50,610 bases of DNA from Gammaproteobacteria bacterium (GCA_035501935.1 DATJVC010000032.1:1-50610), one strand, 5' to 3'. Counted from the stretch's first letter, positions 9,426 through 17,788 are shown. Made by a program: numbers and translations. Notes: a model not told the origin generated them from the sequence alone.

Positions 9426-9980
9426 ATGGCAGTCATGCTGTGTCTGCCGCTGGCCTGGCAAATTGCCCTGCCCGCTACCGCGCGCGCCGAACCGGGTATA
9501 GTTGTCGAAGCGGCCAGTGCCCGCGTTGAGCATGACATCTATCTGGTCGATGCCCGGTTGCGTTACGAATTGAGCGAAGAGGCGCGTCAGGCGCTCGAAA
9601 GCGGCATTCCACTCACTTTCACGGTGGAAGTGGAATTCCGCGAGCGACGATCCTATCTGTGGGACCCCGTGGTCGCCGACAGCCGGCACTTTCTGCGTCT
9701 GGAGTATCACGTCCTGAGCCGCAGCTATCTGGTCAGCGATCTCACCATCAAAACCCGCCAGAGCTTTCCGCAATTGCAGGAGGCCCTGGATGCGCTTGGA
9801 ACCATCCACAACATGGCGGTGGTGGAGCGCAATTTGCTGGACCCCAACGCGTCCTACCAGGCCCGCCTCAGCGCGCGGCTGGAGATCGAATCGCTGCCGG
9901 CTCCGTTGCGGCCGGCGGCATATTTCCAGAGCGCCTGGCGGATCAAATCCCCTGTCCACCAGTGGGCATTGACGCCATGA
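9426..9980 (+). CDS. DUF4390 family exported protein
   Basis: A 184-aa protein with a signal peptide (MAVMLCLPLAWQIALPATARA) and a beta-rich body typical of DUF4390. Proteins of this family usually sit, as here, between rsmB and an NtrY-like kinase; the function is unknown. I chose ATG 9426 because AAAGG lies 8 nt upstream and it gives a proper signal peptide. A GTG at 9402, overlapping the rsmB stop region, is the alternative. The stop overlaps the start of the kinase gene by 4 bp (ATGA), which points to coupled translation and perhaps a role with the kinase at the membrane. Confidence 0.82.
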   Translation: MAVMLCLPLAWQIALPATARAEPGIVVEAASARVEHDIYLVDARLRYELSEEARQALESGIPLTFTVEVEFRERRSYLWDPVVADSRHFLRLEYHVLSRSYLVSDLTIKTRQSFPQLQEALDALGTIHNMAVVERNLLDPNASYQARLSARLEIESLPAPLRPAAYFQSAWRIKSPVHQWALTP

Positions 9981-12244
9981 ACGCCCGCCTGCGCCTATTG
10001 CTGGCGATCGCCCTGCTGAGTTCCCTGCTGCTCGGCTCGCTCATGATGATGAGCGACGCCCTGCAGAACTCCGAGCGTTTCGGCAGCATCTACTCGGTCT
10101 TGCTGGTGGCGAACACCGTGGGGCTTCTGTTTTTTGCCGCCATCATCGGCATCAACATCCGCCGCCTGTGGCGTGAACTGTCCGTGGCCGCTCCCGGCGC
10201 GCGGCTGAAGCGGCGCATGACGCTGATGTTCGCCGGCATCGCCGTACCACCGTTGTTGATCGTTTACGGTTTTTCGGTCGACGTGGTCAAACGCGGCATA
10301 GACAACTGGTTTGACGTCAACATCGAGGAAGCTTTGAGCAATGCGCTTGATCTGAGCCGCGCGTCGCTGGATTTGCGCATGCGTGATCTCCTGAAACAAA
10401 CCCAGCAGCTGGCCGATAACATCAGTCAACCTTCGCGCAACAATGTGCGTCTCAATTTCGAAGAGCTGGAGCTGCCGGATAACACCATGGTCGTCAACGA
10501 ACCCCCGTCCATGCCCCCCGTGGATCTGGATGATCTGCGGCACACCAGCGGCGCCGATGAATTGACACTGCTGACTTCCAAGGGTGCGGTCGTGGCCAGC
10601 ACCGAACTTTCGCCCACCCTGCCCTCGGAAACAGTGTTGCTGCAACTACGACAAAAGGAAAACTATATCGGGCTCGATCCGGTGCATGATGATCGCCTCA
10701 GCATACGCGTGGTGGTCAATGTACCCGGCATAGGGATCGGCAATGATGGGCGCGTCCTGCAGGCACTGTACCCCGTCGCCGAACGCATGACCGCGATGGC
10801 CGGCAAGGTGGAACAGGCATTCGTGAAATACAAGGAACTGGCCTATCTGCGCCAGCAACTGAAGATCGGATTCATTCTGACGCTGACGCTGGTGCTGCTG
10901 TTCAGTCTGCTGGGCGCGGTATGGCTGGCGTTCTACTCCGCGGAAAACCTGGCGGCGCCGATCCGTGATCTGGTGCAGGGCACGCGCGCCGTGGCCACCG
11001 GCGATTACAGCACCATCCTGCCGGTGGATCGTCGCGATGACATGGGCGCCTTGGTGGAGTCGTTCAACGAGATGACGCGACGCCTGGCCGCAGCACGCGA
11101 TGAGGCGCGGGAGTCGCGTGCCGAGGTTGAGGCCCAGCGGCTTTATCTCGAAGCCGTGGTGGGCCGACTGTCCACGGGTGTGCTGACCATCGATGCCGGA
11201 CATCATGTGCGCACCGCCAATGCCGCCGCCGCGCACATTCTGGGCGCGCCGGGAACGCAACTCGGCGGCGGTTCTATTGATGACTTCGCACGCCTGATGC
11301 CGCACACCCAGCCGTTCGTGGACAGCCTGCTGCGCCATCTGCGCGCCGGTGATCGCGAATGGCAGGAGCAGATCACGTTGTTTGGCCTGTCCGGCCGCCA
11401 GCTTTTGATATGCCGTGGTGCACTGCTGACGGCGGCGCACGAGCACGGCGGTCATGTCATCGTGTTCGACGATGTCACCGCCCTGGTGCAGGGCCAGCGC
11501 GACGCGGCCTGGAGCGAAGTGGCACGGCGGCTGGCGCACGAGATCAAAAACCCGCTGACGCCCATACAATTGGCCGCCGAGCGGCTGCGACAGAAATACC
11601 TGCACACCCTGCCCGCCACGGAGATCGAAACGCTGGAACGGCTGACCACCACCATCATTCAGCAGGTGGAGACAATGAAAGGCATGGTGAACACCTTCTC
11701 GGATTATGCCCGCAATCCGACCGCCGGACACGAGTTGGTCAACCTCAACCAGCTGGTCGATGAGGTCATGGATTTATACCGCAGCGACGACCCGCGCATG
11801 ACACTCACCGCTGAACTGGCGGATGATCTGCCGGTGATCCACGCGGATCCGAAACGCCTGCGACAGGTCATGAACAATCTCATCAGCAACGCCATCGAGG
11901 CCCAGTCCGAACTGCCGCAATGCCGGATCAAGGTCGGCACCCGCCTGTTGCGCGAGGCGGACGCGACCGCCGTTGAATTGCGGGTCACTGACCGCGGCCC
12001 CGGCATTCCGCCGGAAATGCTGGCCCAGGTATTCGAACCCTACGTCAGCAGCAAACCCAAGGGCACCGGATTGGGCCTGCCGATCGTCAAGAAAATCATT
12101 GAAGAACACAGCGGCAAGGTGTGGATGGAGAACAATGCCGACGGCGGCGCGGCGGCCGTTATCCGTCTGCCTGTATCCACCTCCGCCACGGCTGCAGCCA
12201 CCGACTTTCCGACGGCCAGCAATGCACGGAGCAATGTCGCATGA
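9977..12244 (+). CDS. ntrY: NtrY-like membrane sensor histidine kinase
   Basis: A 755-aa inner-membrane histidine kinase. Three hydrophobic segments lie in the first 100 residues (about 6-26, 38-60, 80-100). A periplasmic sensor region of about 190 residues follows, then a fourth segment (about 297-322), a HAMP domain (322-375), a PAS-like domain (about 390-500), HisKA with phospho-acceptor His521 in LAHEIKNPLTP, and a HATPase domain (N-box around 632-641, DRGPGIP 672-678, GTGLGLPI 696-703). This layout is that of NtrY. It overlaps its regulator gene by 4 bp. NtrYX systems are known for nitrogen and redox responses; the signal here cannot be told from sequence. Confidence 0.93.
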   Translation: MNARLRLLLAIALLSSLLLGSLMMMSDALQNSERFGSIYSVLLVANTVGLLFFAAIIGINIRRLWRELSVAAPGARLKRRMTLMFAGIAVPPLLIVYGFSVDVVKRGIDNWFDVNIEEALSNALDLSRASLDLRMRDLLKQTQQLADNISQPSRNNVRLNFEELELPDNTMVVNEPPSMPPVDLDDLRHTSGADELTLLTSKGAVVASTELSPTLPSETVLLQLRQKENYIGLDPVHDDRLSIRVVVNVPGIGIGNDGRVLQALYPVAERMTAMAGKVEQAFVKYKELAYLRQQLKIGFILTLTLVLLFSLLGAVWLAFYSAENLAAPIRDLVQGTRAVATGDYSTILPVDRRDDMGALVESFNEMTRRLAAARDEARESRAEVEAQRLYLEAVVGRLSTGVLTIDAGHHVRTANAAAAHILGAPGTQLGGGSIDDFARLMPHTQPFVDSLLRHLRAGDREWQEQITLFGLSGRQLLICRGALLTAAHEHGGHVIVFDDVTALVQGQRDAAWSEVARRLAHEIKNPLTPIQLAAERLRQKYLHTLPATEIETLERLTTTIIQQVETMKGMVNTFSDYARNPTAGHELVNLNQLVDEVMDLYRSDDPRMTLTAELADDLPVIHADPKRLRQVMNNLISNAIEAQSELPQCRIKVGTRLLREADATAVELRVTDRGPGIPPEMLAQVFEPYVSSKPKGTGLGLPIVKKIIEEHSGKVWMENNADGGAAAVIRLPVSTSATAAATDFPTASNARSNVA

Positions 12245-13626
12245 ACCGCCCGCATATTCTGGTGGTGGATGATGAGCCGGATATCCGCAACCTGCTCAAG
12301 GAGTTCCTCGCCGATGAAGGCTATGAGGTCAGTCTCGCCGCCAATGTCGCCGAAGCCAGGATCGCGCGGCGTGATCAGGCACTCGACCTGATCCTGCTCG
12401 ATATCTGGATGCCGGATGGCGATGGCATCTCGCTGCTCAAAGAGTGGGCCGGCGCGGGCGGCCTCGATCCGCCGGTTATCATGATCTCCGGCCACGGCTC
12501 CGTGGAAACGGCCGTCGAAGCGACACGGCTTGGCGCCTACGACTTTATCGAAAAACCGCTGTCCTACGCCAAACTCAAGGTCACGATGCAACGGGCGCTG
12601 GAAACGGCGTCGCTGCGGCGCGAAAACATCGCCCTGCGCCGGCAAACCGTCGTCAGCGAACCGCTGGGCGACAGCCGCGCGATCGCGCAACTCAAAACCA
12701 GCCTGCAACGGCTGGCGCAACACAAGACCACCGTTTTCATGACCGGCGAGTCAGGCAGCGGCAAGGAGGTATTCGCGCGTTACCTGCACGCGCACAGCCC
12801 GCGCGCGGAGGCGCCGTTCGTGGCCTTCAACATCGCCGCCGTGGCCGCGGAGGCGCTGGAGGAGGAGCTGTTCGGCGGCGAACACGACGGACAGATTTTT
12901 GCCGGCGCCTTCGAGCGCGCGAATGGCGGGACGTTGTTCCTGAAGGACGTGGCTGATCTCAAACCCCCATTGCAGGCGCGCCTTCTGGACGTGCTGGAAA
13001 AACAGTCGTTGCTGCGCGCCAACGGCCGCGAACCGGTGAAACTCGACGTGCGGCTTGTGGCCGCCAGTCGCCGCGATCTCAAGGAGGCGGTGGCGCAGGG
13101 CCGTTTCCGCGATGATCTCTATTATCATCTCAACGTGGTGCCCGCCGCCGTGCCGCCGCTGCGTGAGCACAGCGAAGATGTGCCGCCGCTGCTGTTACAT
13201 TACCTGGAGGCGGCGGTGGCACAGGAGGGTCTTTCCCCCCGCCGATTCTCCGCCAGCGCCATGCAGCGGCTGCGAAATTACGAATGGCCCGGCAACGTGC
13301 GTGAACTGCGCAACCTCGTGCAGCGGCTGCTCATCCTGGGACACGGCGAGATCATCGAGACGCGCGAGGTCGATCGGGCGCTGGGCCTGCAAACCACGGC
13401 GACGCCCGAGGCCACGGCCACAAACTACGACATCCCCTACCGGCAGGCGCGCGAGGAATTCGAACGCGCCTACCTGGAATACCAGTTGCAACTGGAACAG
13501 GGCAACGTCAGCCGCGTGGCCGAAAAAATCGGCCTCGAACGTACCCACCTGCACCGCAAGTTGAAGACGCTGGGCATCGACCCCAAGGCCAGCAAGGCTT
13601 CTCATCAAGACGATCGCGTGACCTGA
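12241..13626 (+). CDS. ntrX: NtrX-like response regulator with a degenerate AAA+ domain
   Basis: A 461-aa NtrC-family regulator. The receiver is intact: acidic pair in VVDDEPD at 9-13, phospho-acceptor Asp54, Ser83 and Lys105. The AAA+ domain keeps Walker A (GESGSGK, 169-175). The Walker B segment reads TLFLKD (231-236) where family members have TLFLDE, and the region that should hold the sigma-54-contacting GAFTGA loop is shortened to GEHDGQIFAGAF. The C-terminus has a Fis-type helix-turn-helix (NVSRVAEKIGLERTHLHRKL). NtrX proteins are known to lack GAFTGA, so this one probably binds DNA and controls sigma-70 promoters. The missing Walker B acids go further than that and suggest no ATP hydrolysis. 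The gene is coupled to the kinase. Confidence 0.92.
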   Translation: MNRPHILVVDDEPDIRNLLKEFLADEGYEVSLAANVAEARIARRDQALDLILLDIWMPDGDGISLLKEWAGAGGLDPPVIMISGHGSVETAVEATRLGAYDFIEKPLSYAKLKVTMQRALETASLRRENIALRRQTVVSEPLGDSRAIAQLKTSLQRLAQHKTTVFMTGESGSGKEVFARYLHAHSPRAEAPFVAFNIAAVAAEALEEELFGGEHDGQIFAGAFERANGGTLFLKDVADLKPPLQARLLDVLEKQSLLRANGREPVKLDVRLVAASRRDLKEAVAQGRFRDDLYYHLNVVPAAVPPLREHSEDVPPLLLHYLEAAVAQEGLSPRRFSASAMQRLRNYEWPGNVRELRNLVQRLLILGHGEIIETREVDRALGLQTTATPEATATNYDIPYRQAREEFERAYLEYQLQLEQGNVSRVAEKIGLERTHLHRKLKTLGIDPKASKASHQDDRVT

Positions 13627-13666
13627 TTGGGCCGCTTCCGGCTTTCAATCCACACCCCTGGACCTT

Positions 13667-13873
13667 ATGCCCACACCAGCCGCCCTGTTCGCTGCGCTCA
13701 TTTTCGGCATCATCGGCCTGGCGGCCTTCCGCTACGGCAAGAAGTCATCCCAGTGGATACCGATGGCGCTGGGCCTGGCCCTTATGGGCTACCCCTATTT
13801 CTTCTCAAACACCTGGCTGCTTTACGGCGTTGGCGCAACGCTGACCGCCGCTTTGTTTGTATTCAGGAATTGA
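13667..13873 (+). CDS. Small inner-membrane protein, function unknown
   Basis: A 68-aa hydrophobic protein with two or three predicted membrane segments (about 5-21, 30-47, 50-66) separated by a short basic loop (RYGKKSSQW). I do not recognise a functional family. It follows the ntrX-like gene by 40 bp on the same strand and converges with the dihydroorotate dehydrogenase gene across only 13 bp. The Shine-Dalgarno is poor (no clear GGAG within 12 nt). Coding is supported by its consistent hydrophobic pattern and by its place at the end of the operon. Confidence 0.68.
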   Translation: MPTPAALFAALIFGIIGLAAFRYGKKSSQWIPMALGLALMGYPYFFSNTWLLYGVGATLTAALFVFRN

Positions 13874-13886
13874 CCATCCGTGGGCA

Positions 13887-14861
13887 TCAGCCGGTGCAGA
13901 TGGCGGTTTCGTGGCCATGCAGTTGCAGGGTGCCGATAAGATCTTGCACGTTCTTTAATTTGTGGCGCTTGAGATAATCAATGATGCCGGCATTGATCTT
14001 GGGGCAGGCCAGCGGATCGTAAAACAGTGCAGTGCCCACGCCGATGCCAGCCGCGCCGGCAATCAGAAATTCGACCGCATCATGCGCAGTGACAATGCCG
14101 CCCTGCCCGATGATCGGGATCTTGTGCGGCTTGCTGACTTGGTACACCTGATGCACTTTCAACAAGGCGATGGGCTTGATGGCGGGTCCGGAAAGCCCAC
14201 CCTGATTGTTGCCGATGACGGGTTTGCGCTTTTCGATGTCGATGGCCATGCCCATGAGCGTATTGATGACGGCGAAGGCGTCGGTGCCCGCCTCAATGCA
14301 GCGCGTCGCGTTGGCGGCGATATCGGTCTGATTGGGTGACAGTTTGGTGATGATGGGTTTCTTCGTCGCGCGGCGACAGGCCTCCACCACCCGCGCGGAC
14401 ATCGCCGGGTCATTACCAAACTGCACGCCGCCCTCTTTCACGTTCGGGCAGGAGATGTTGATCTCGACGGCGTCGATGGGCGAATCATCGAAAATGCGCG
14501 TGACTTCCTCGTATTCCTCCACGGTCGATCCGGAGACATTGGCGATGAAGCGCGTCTCGCTGAAGTCGAGCTGCGGCAGGATCTTTTCGACGACGTAGCG
14601 CGCGCCGGGATTCTGCAGGCCGATGCTGTTCAGCATGCCATCGGGCGTCTCGGCGATGCGATGGGGGGCATTGCCGAGCCGTGGCTTGAGCGTGGTGCCC
14701 TTGAGGCACACCGCGCCGGCGTCGCGATTGGAAAAACCGACGATGCGCGTATACTCCTCGCCGAAACCCACGCATCCGGAAAGCAGCACCAGCGGAGTGG
14801 AAAACCTGAGCCCGCAGAAATCGAGCGCGAGCATTTTCTGATCGTCAGCCGTCAACGCCAT
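13887..14861 (-). CDS. pyrD: Dihydroorotate dehydrogenase, class 1B-like catalytic subunit
   Basis: FMN enzyme of the dihydroorotate dehydrogenase fold, 324 aa. Class 1 features seen are KGTTLKPRLGN (flavin Lys54), NSIGLQNPG and NISCPNVKEGG with Cys138 as catalytic base, where class 2 enzymes have serine. The GLQNPG and SCPNVKEGG versions fit class 1B (PyrDB), which normally pairs with a PyrK electron-transfer subunit; no pyrK is nearby. Gammaproteobacteria usually use the membrane class 2 enzyme, so this could serve another redox role or be a second copy. The ATG at 14861 is separated from the divergent trmL ATG by one base; a start at codon 10 (14834) is possible. Confidence 0.85.
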   Translation of the reverse strand: MALTADDQKMLALDFCGLRFSTPLVLLSGCVGFGEEYTRIVGFSNRDAGAVCLKGTTLKPRLGNAPHRIAETPDGMLNSIGLQNPGARYVVEKILPQLDFSETRFIANVSGSTVEEYEEVTRIFDDSPIDAVEINISCPNVKEGGVQFGNDPAMSARVVEACRRATKKPIITKLSPNQTDIAANATRCIEAGTDAFAVINTLMGMAIDIEKRKPVIGNNQGGLSGPAIKPIALLKVHQVYQVSKPHKIPIIGQGGIVTAHDAVEFLIAGAAGIGVGTALFYDPLACPKINAGIIDYLKRHKLKNVQDLIGTLQLHGHETAICTG

Positions 14862-14862
14862 T

Positions 14863-15372
14863 ATGTTTCACGTTGTCCTGTATCAACCGGAGATTCCCCC
14901 GAACACGGGCAATATTATACGCCTGTGCGCCAACACCGGGGCGCAGCTGCATCTAATCCATCCGCTCGGATTCCGCATGGATGACCGCGAACTCAAGCGC
15001 GCCGGCCTGGACTACCACGAATACGCGCGCTGTAGCGAGCATGAATCGCTGGAGGCTTTTCTTGCCGCAACTACGCCGCGGCGTTTGTTTGGGTTTTCCA
15101 CGCACGCTGCCCGCCCGTTCACGGATGTGCGGTATGCCGCCGGGGATGCGCTCCTGTTCGGGCCGGAGACCCGCGGCCTGCCGCCGGAGTTGCGCGCACG
15201 ACTGGGCACCGAATCGCTGCTGCGCATCCCGATGCGCGCCAGAGTGCGCAGTCTCAATCTATCCAATGCGGCGGCGATCGCAGTCTATGAAGCCTGGCGG
15301 CAGTGTGGCTACGCCGGCCAGAACGAACCGGCGGATTATTCAGATGTTGGACCGCGGGCGAGCAGCGTCTGA
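14863..15372 (+). CDS. trmL: tRNA (cytidine/uridine-34-2'-O)-methyltransferase TrmL
   Basis: SPOUT-class methyltransferase that 2'-O-methylates the wobble base of tRNA-Leu isoacceptors. The 169-aa product begins with the conserved MFHVVLYQPEIPPNTGNI and contains the knot motifs LFGPETRGLP (about 105-114) and LNLSNAAAIAVYEA (about 130-143). Length is close to E. coli TrmL (157 aa), with a short extra tail. Its start is one base from the divergent pyrD start, and its last 37 bp overlap the 3' end of gpsA on the other strand. Confidence 0.95.
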   Translation: MFHVVLYQPEIPPNTGNIIRLCANTGAQLHLIHPLGFRMDDRELKRAGLDYHEYARCSEHESLEAFLAATTPRRLFGFSTHAARPFTDVRYAAGDALLFGPETRGLPPELRARLGTESLLRIPMRARVRSLNLSNAAAIAVYEAWRQCGYAGQNEPADYSDVGPRASSV

Positions 15373-16334
15373 ACCGCGGCTTGCGGCGTGGTCTCACCGC
15401 GCAGGATGCGCGCCACCTCCACCGCAATGGGTATCTCCACACCGTGTTTCTTCGCCAGTTTCTCGACCGCGTCGGCGGTGTGTACTCCCTCCACGGTCTG
15501 ATTGATCTCCTTCAGTGCCGTGGCGAGATCCTTGCCTGCCGCCAGCGCCAGTCCGAGGCGCCTGTTGCGGGACTGATCCTGGGTGCAGGTCAGCACCAGA
15601 TCGCCCAGACCCGCCAGGCCCATGAAGGTTTCGCGGTGCGCGCCCATCGCCTCGCCCAGGCGCATCATCTCGGCCAATCCCCGCGTGATGAGCGCGGCGC
15701 GGCTGTTGGCGCCAAACCCCAGGCCGTCGCTGATGCCGGCGGCGATGGCGAACACATTTTTGACCGCGCCGCCGATCTCAATCCCCGTGACATCCTCACT
15801 GCGGTAGGTGCGGAACCGGCCACCATGCAGCCGCGCCACCAGATCACCGGCGAAGCCGGCATCACGGCTGCCGACAACTATCGCCGTCGGTACATCGGCC
15901 GCAACCTCCCTGGCAAAGCTGGGTCCGGAGATGACGGCCTGCGGGCAATCGCGGCTGAACATCTGCTCAACGATCTGATGCGGCAGACACAGCGTGTCAC
16001 GCTCGAAGCCTTTGCAGGCCCAGCTGATGCGGACATCGGCCGGCGCATGTATGGCGATTTGTTCCAGCACACCGCGCAAACCCGCCACCGGTACGGCGGC
16101 GATCACGTCGCGCGCCTGCGTCAACGCCTCTTCCAGTTCCTCCACTGGCGTCAGCGGTGGTGGAAAGGCAAAACCAGGAAGGTGACGTGCATTGCAGCGT
16201 TCGCGGCTGAGGCGCGCGATATGCGCCGCGTCATGCCCCCACAACAGCACCGGATGGCCATTGCGGGCAATGAGAATGGCCAGCGCCGTGCCCCAGGAAC
16301 CGGCGCCCGCAACCAGTATCGGCCGGTGATTCAC
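15336..16334 (-). CDS. gpsA: Glycerol-3-phosphate dehydrogenase (NAD(P)+)
   Basis: Makes sn-glycerol 3-phosphate from dihydroxyacetone phosphate for phospholipid synthesis. The 332-aa protein has the N-terminal dinucleotide motif VAGAGSWGTALA, the central SGPSFAREVA, the catalytic-type GAVKNVFAIAAG, and the C-terminal family segment LAGLGDLVLTCT followed by SRNRRLG. The length is typical. It lies 32 bp after secB on the same strand, as in many gammaproteobacteria, and converges with trmL with a 37-bp overlap of coding ends. Confidence 0.97.
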   Translation of the reverse strand: MNHRPILVAGAGSWGTALAILIARNGHPVLLWGHDAAHIARLSRERCNARHLPGFAFPPPLTPVEELEEALTQARDVIAAVPVAGLRGVLEQIAIHAPADVRISWACKGFERDTLCLPHQIVEQMFSRDCPQAVISGPSFAREVAADVPTAIVVGSRDAGFAGDLVARLHGGRFRTYRSEDVTGIEIGGAVKNVFAIAAGISDGLGFGANSRAALITRGLAEMMRLGEAMGAHRETFMGLAGLGDLVLTCTQDQSRNRRLGLALAAGKDLATALKEINQTVEGVHTADAVEKLAKKHGVEIPIAVEVARILRGETTPQAAVQTLLARGPTSE

Positions 16335-16366
16335 GCGTTCGCCGCCAGGCGGATCAAATCAGCCGT

Positions 16367-16894
16367 TCAATGCCCCATGGCCGCCGGGCCAGCCTCGCCT
16401 TCAGCCACGGCACCGCGCTTACGCATGACCTCCTGCGCATACAGGGCTTCAAAGTTGACCGGCGCCAGCAGCAGTTGCGGGAAACCAGCCTTGGTGGCGA
16501 CGTCGGAGACGACTTCGCGCGCGAACGGAAACAGGATATTCGGGCAGACGGTGGCCAGTACCGGCGCCAGATGCTGCTCCGGAAAACCGGCGAGATTGAA
16601 AATACCGGCCTGTTTGACCTCGATTAGATAGGCCACCTTGTCTTCGAAACGCACCGTCACCGTCACGGTCAGCACCACTTCGTGGATGTCGCCACCAAGC
16701 GACGTCGTATTGTTGGTGAGTTGCAAGTCCACCGTCGGACGCCACTCCTCCATGAATATATGGGGGGTGTTGGGCGCCTCGTAGGACAAGTCCTTCACAT
16801 AAACCTTCTGGATGCTCAGATGACCCGTACGCATCTTCCCATCGGACTTGTCGTCCGCTGCGGCATTCGCCGGCGTATTTTTTTCCTCTGCCAT
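16367..16894 (-). CDS. secB: Protein-export chaperone SecB
   Basis: Tetrameric cytosolic chaperone that keeps preproteins unfolded and hands them to SecA. The 175-aa product shows the family segments IQKVYVKDLSYEAPN (about 28-42) and LTVTVTV, plus the C-terminal part CPNILFPFAREVVSD and GGFPQL-like LLLAPVNF. The acidic N-terminus and the longer tail are variable parts of the family. It lies between gpsA and the rhodanese gene. In E. coli grxC would lie between secB and yibN, but here only 66 bp separate them and no glutaredoxin is encoded. Confidence 0.97.
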   Translation of the reverse strand: MAEEKNTPANAAADDKSDGKMRTGHLSIQKVYVKDLSYEAPNTPHIFMEEWRPTVDLQLTNNTTSLGGDIHEVVLTVTVTVRFEDKVAYLIEVKQAGIFNLAGFPEQHLAPVLATVCPNILFPFAREVVSDVATKAGFPQLLLAPVNFEALYAQEVMRKRGAVAEGEAGPAAMGH

Positions 16895-16960
16895 GATGTT
16901 CTCTTTCTTTTTTCTTTATGCCTGAAACCCTGCCCATCCCCGGCAAATCCCTTGACGCAG

Positions 16961-17383
16961 TCAAACCACCACTGGAAGATTTTCCTGCCGCCAGGAGTTG
17001 AGTCCACCCTTTAATACATGCACCCTGGAGAAGCCCGCCTGCTGCAATGTCTTGCAGGCCCGGGTGGAAACGCTGCCGGCGGCGCAATATAGCAGCACCG
17101 GCCGTTCACGGTAAGAGGCCAGCGCCGGAACCTGCGCGTCCAGCGTGGCCGCCGGCGCATGACGGGCATTGACGATATGGCCGCGCTCGAATTCCGGTTG
17201 TTCGCGCACGTCCAGTACCAGCGCGCCATCGCGATTGATGAGACGCACCGCCTGCGCCGGCGCCAGCAGCCCGCCACCGCGGTTGAATTCGCCGGCGAGA
17301 TTATAGGCCAGCAACGCCAGAATGACGCCGAGAATAATGAACAATACCCAATGATGGAGAATGAATTCCTGTAGCTGCGACAT
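16961..17383 (-). CDS. yibN: Membrane-anchored rhodanese-like protein (YibN type)
   Basis: A 140-aa protein with one N-terminal membrane segment (about 12-30, VLFIILGVILALLAYNLAG) and a rhodanese domain (about 45-135). The active loop CAAGSVS carries the persulfide-type cysteine, and DVREQPEFERGHI is the usual entry motif. Sulfur transfer is plausible, but the substrate is unknown. I chose ATG 17383 because it places the membrane helix as in YibN; a GTG at 17443 would add 20 polar residues. The start region faces gpmI. A 16-bp hairpin-forming palindrome (17457-17472) and the MITE-like element lie upstream. Confidence 0.88.
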   Translation of the reverse strand: MSQLQEFILHHWVLFIILGVILALLAYNLAGEFNRGGGLLAPAQAVRLINRDGALVLDVREQPEFERGHIVNARHAPAATLDAQVPALASYRERPVLLYCAAGSVSTRACKTLQQAGFSRVHVLKGGLNSWRQENLPVVV

Positions 17384-17456
17384 GGTGGTTTTCGAATTCG
17401 CTGCGGATGGATGCCTGCGATTGGATTTCACTTCATGATACACTGTCCAACTGAAA

Positions 17457-17472
17457 CGTGCCGTTCGGCACG
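17457..17472. repeat. Short perfect hairpin palindrome upstream of yibN
   Basis: CGTGCCG and CGGCACG form a perfect 7-bp stem around a TT loop. It lies 18 bp outside the left end of the MITE-like element and 74 bp upstream of the yibN start. It could be an operator or a transcript hairpin; no function can be assigned. Confidence 0.5.
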
Positions 17473-17490
17473 AACCTGGGTTTCGCGTAT

Positions 17491-17788
17491 AGAACCTATC
17501 TCAAAAATCCGCGCATGCGCGACGGTGCGCGATTTTCGCGCAGTCCAAGGCGCGAGGAGCGAGATTTGGTGGCTCCAAATGAGCAACGAGCAACGCCGGA
17601 ATGCGCGAAAATCGCCCCGTCCAATCATATGATTTTGTTATTTTCATTGAAGAGTTGCGACCCCAAAGCGCGTCTGCTTCGTTACTCGACTCGCCCAGAG
17701 GCGCCGTGGCTGTGGGCGTCACTTCGCGCCTTGCATCCGCATCTTTGGGGCCGCAACGCATCATGCGGGGATTTTCGAGATAGGTTCT
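17491..17788. mobile_element. 298-bp MITE-like element with 27-bp terminal inverted repeats
   Basis: The ends are inverted copies matching at 25 of 27 positions: 17491-17517 starts AGAACCTATCTC and 17762-17788 ends GAGATAGGTTCT. Inside are two hairpin units. In the first, 17527-17546 pairs with 17598-17617 (17 of 20). In the second, 17654-17668 pairs with 17743-17757 (14 of 15). A perfect 12-bp palindrome (17623-17634) lies between them. No convincing protein is encoded. Size, terminal repeats and lack of a gene fit a miniature inverted-repeat transposable element. I see no clear target-site duplication, so it may be old or of a type that leaves a short one. Confidence 0.75.

Noticed and set aside
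15303-16631. Plus-strand open frame of 442 codons over gpsA and secB
   Set aside because: Antisense to gpsA and secB, which carry full family motifs.
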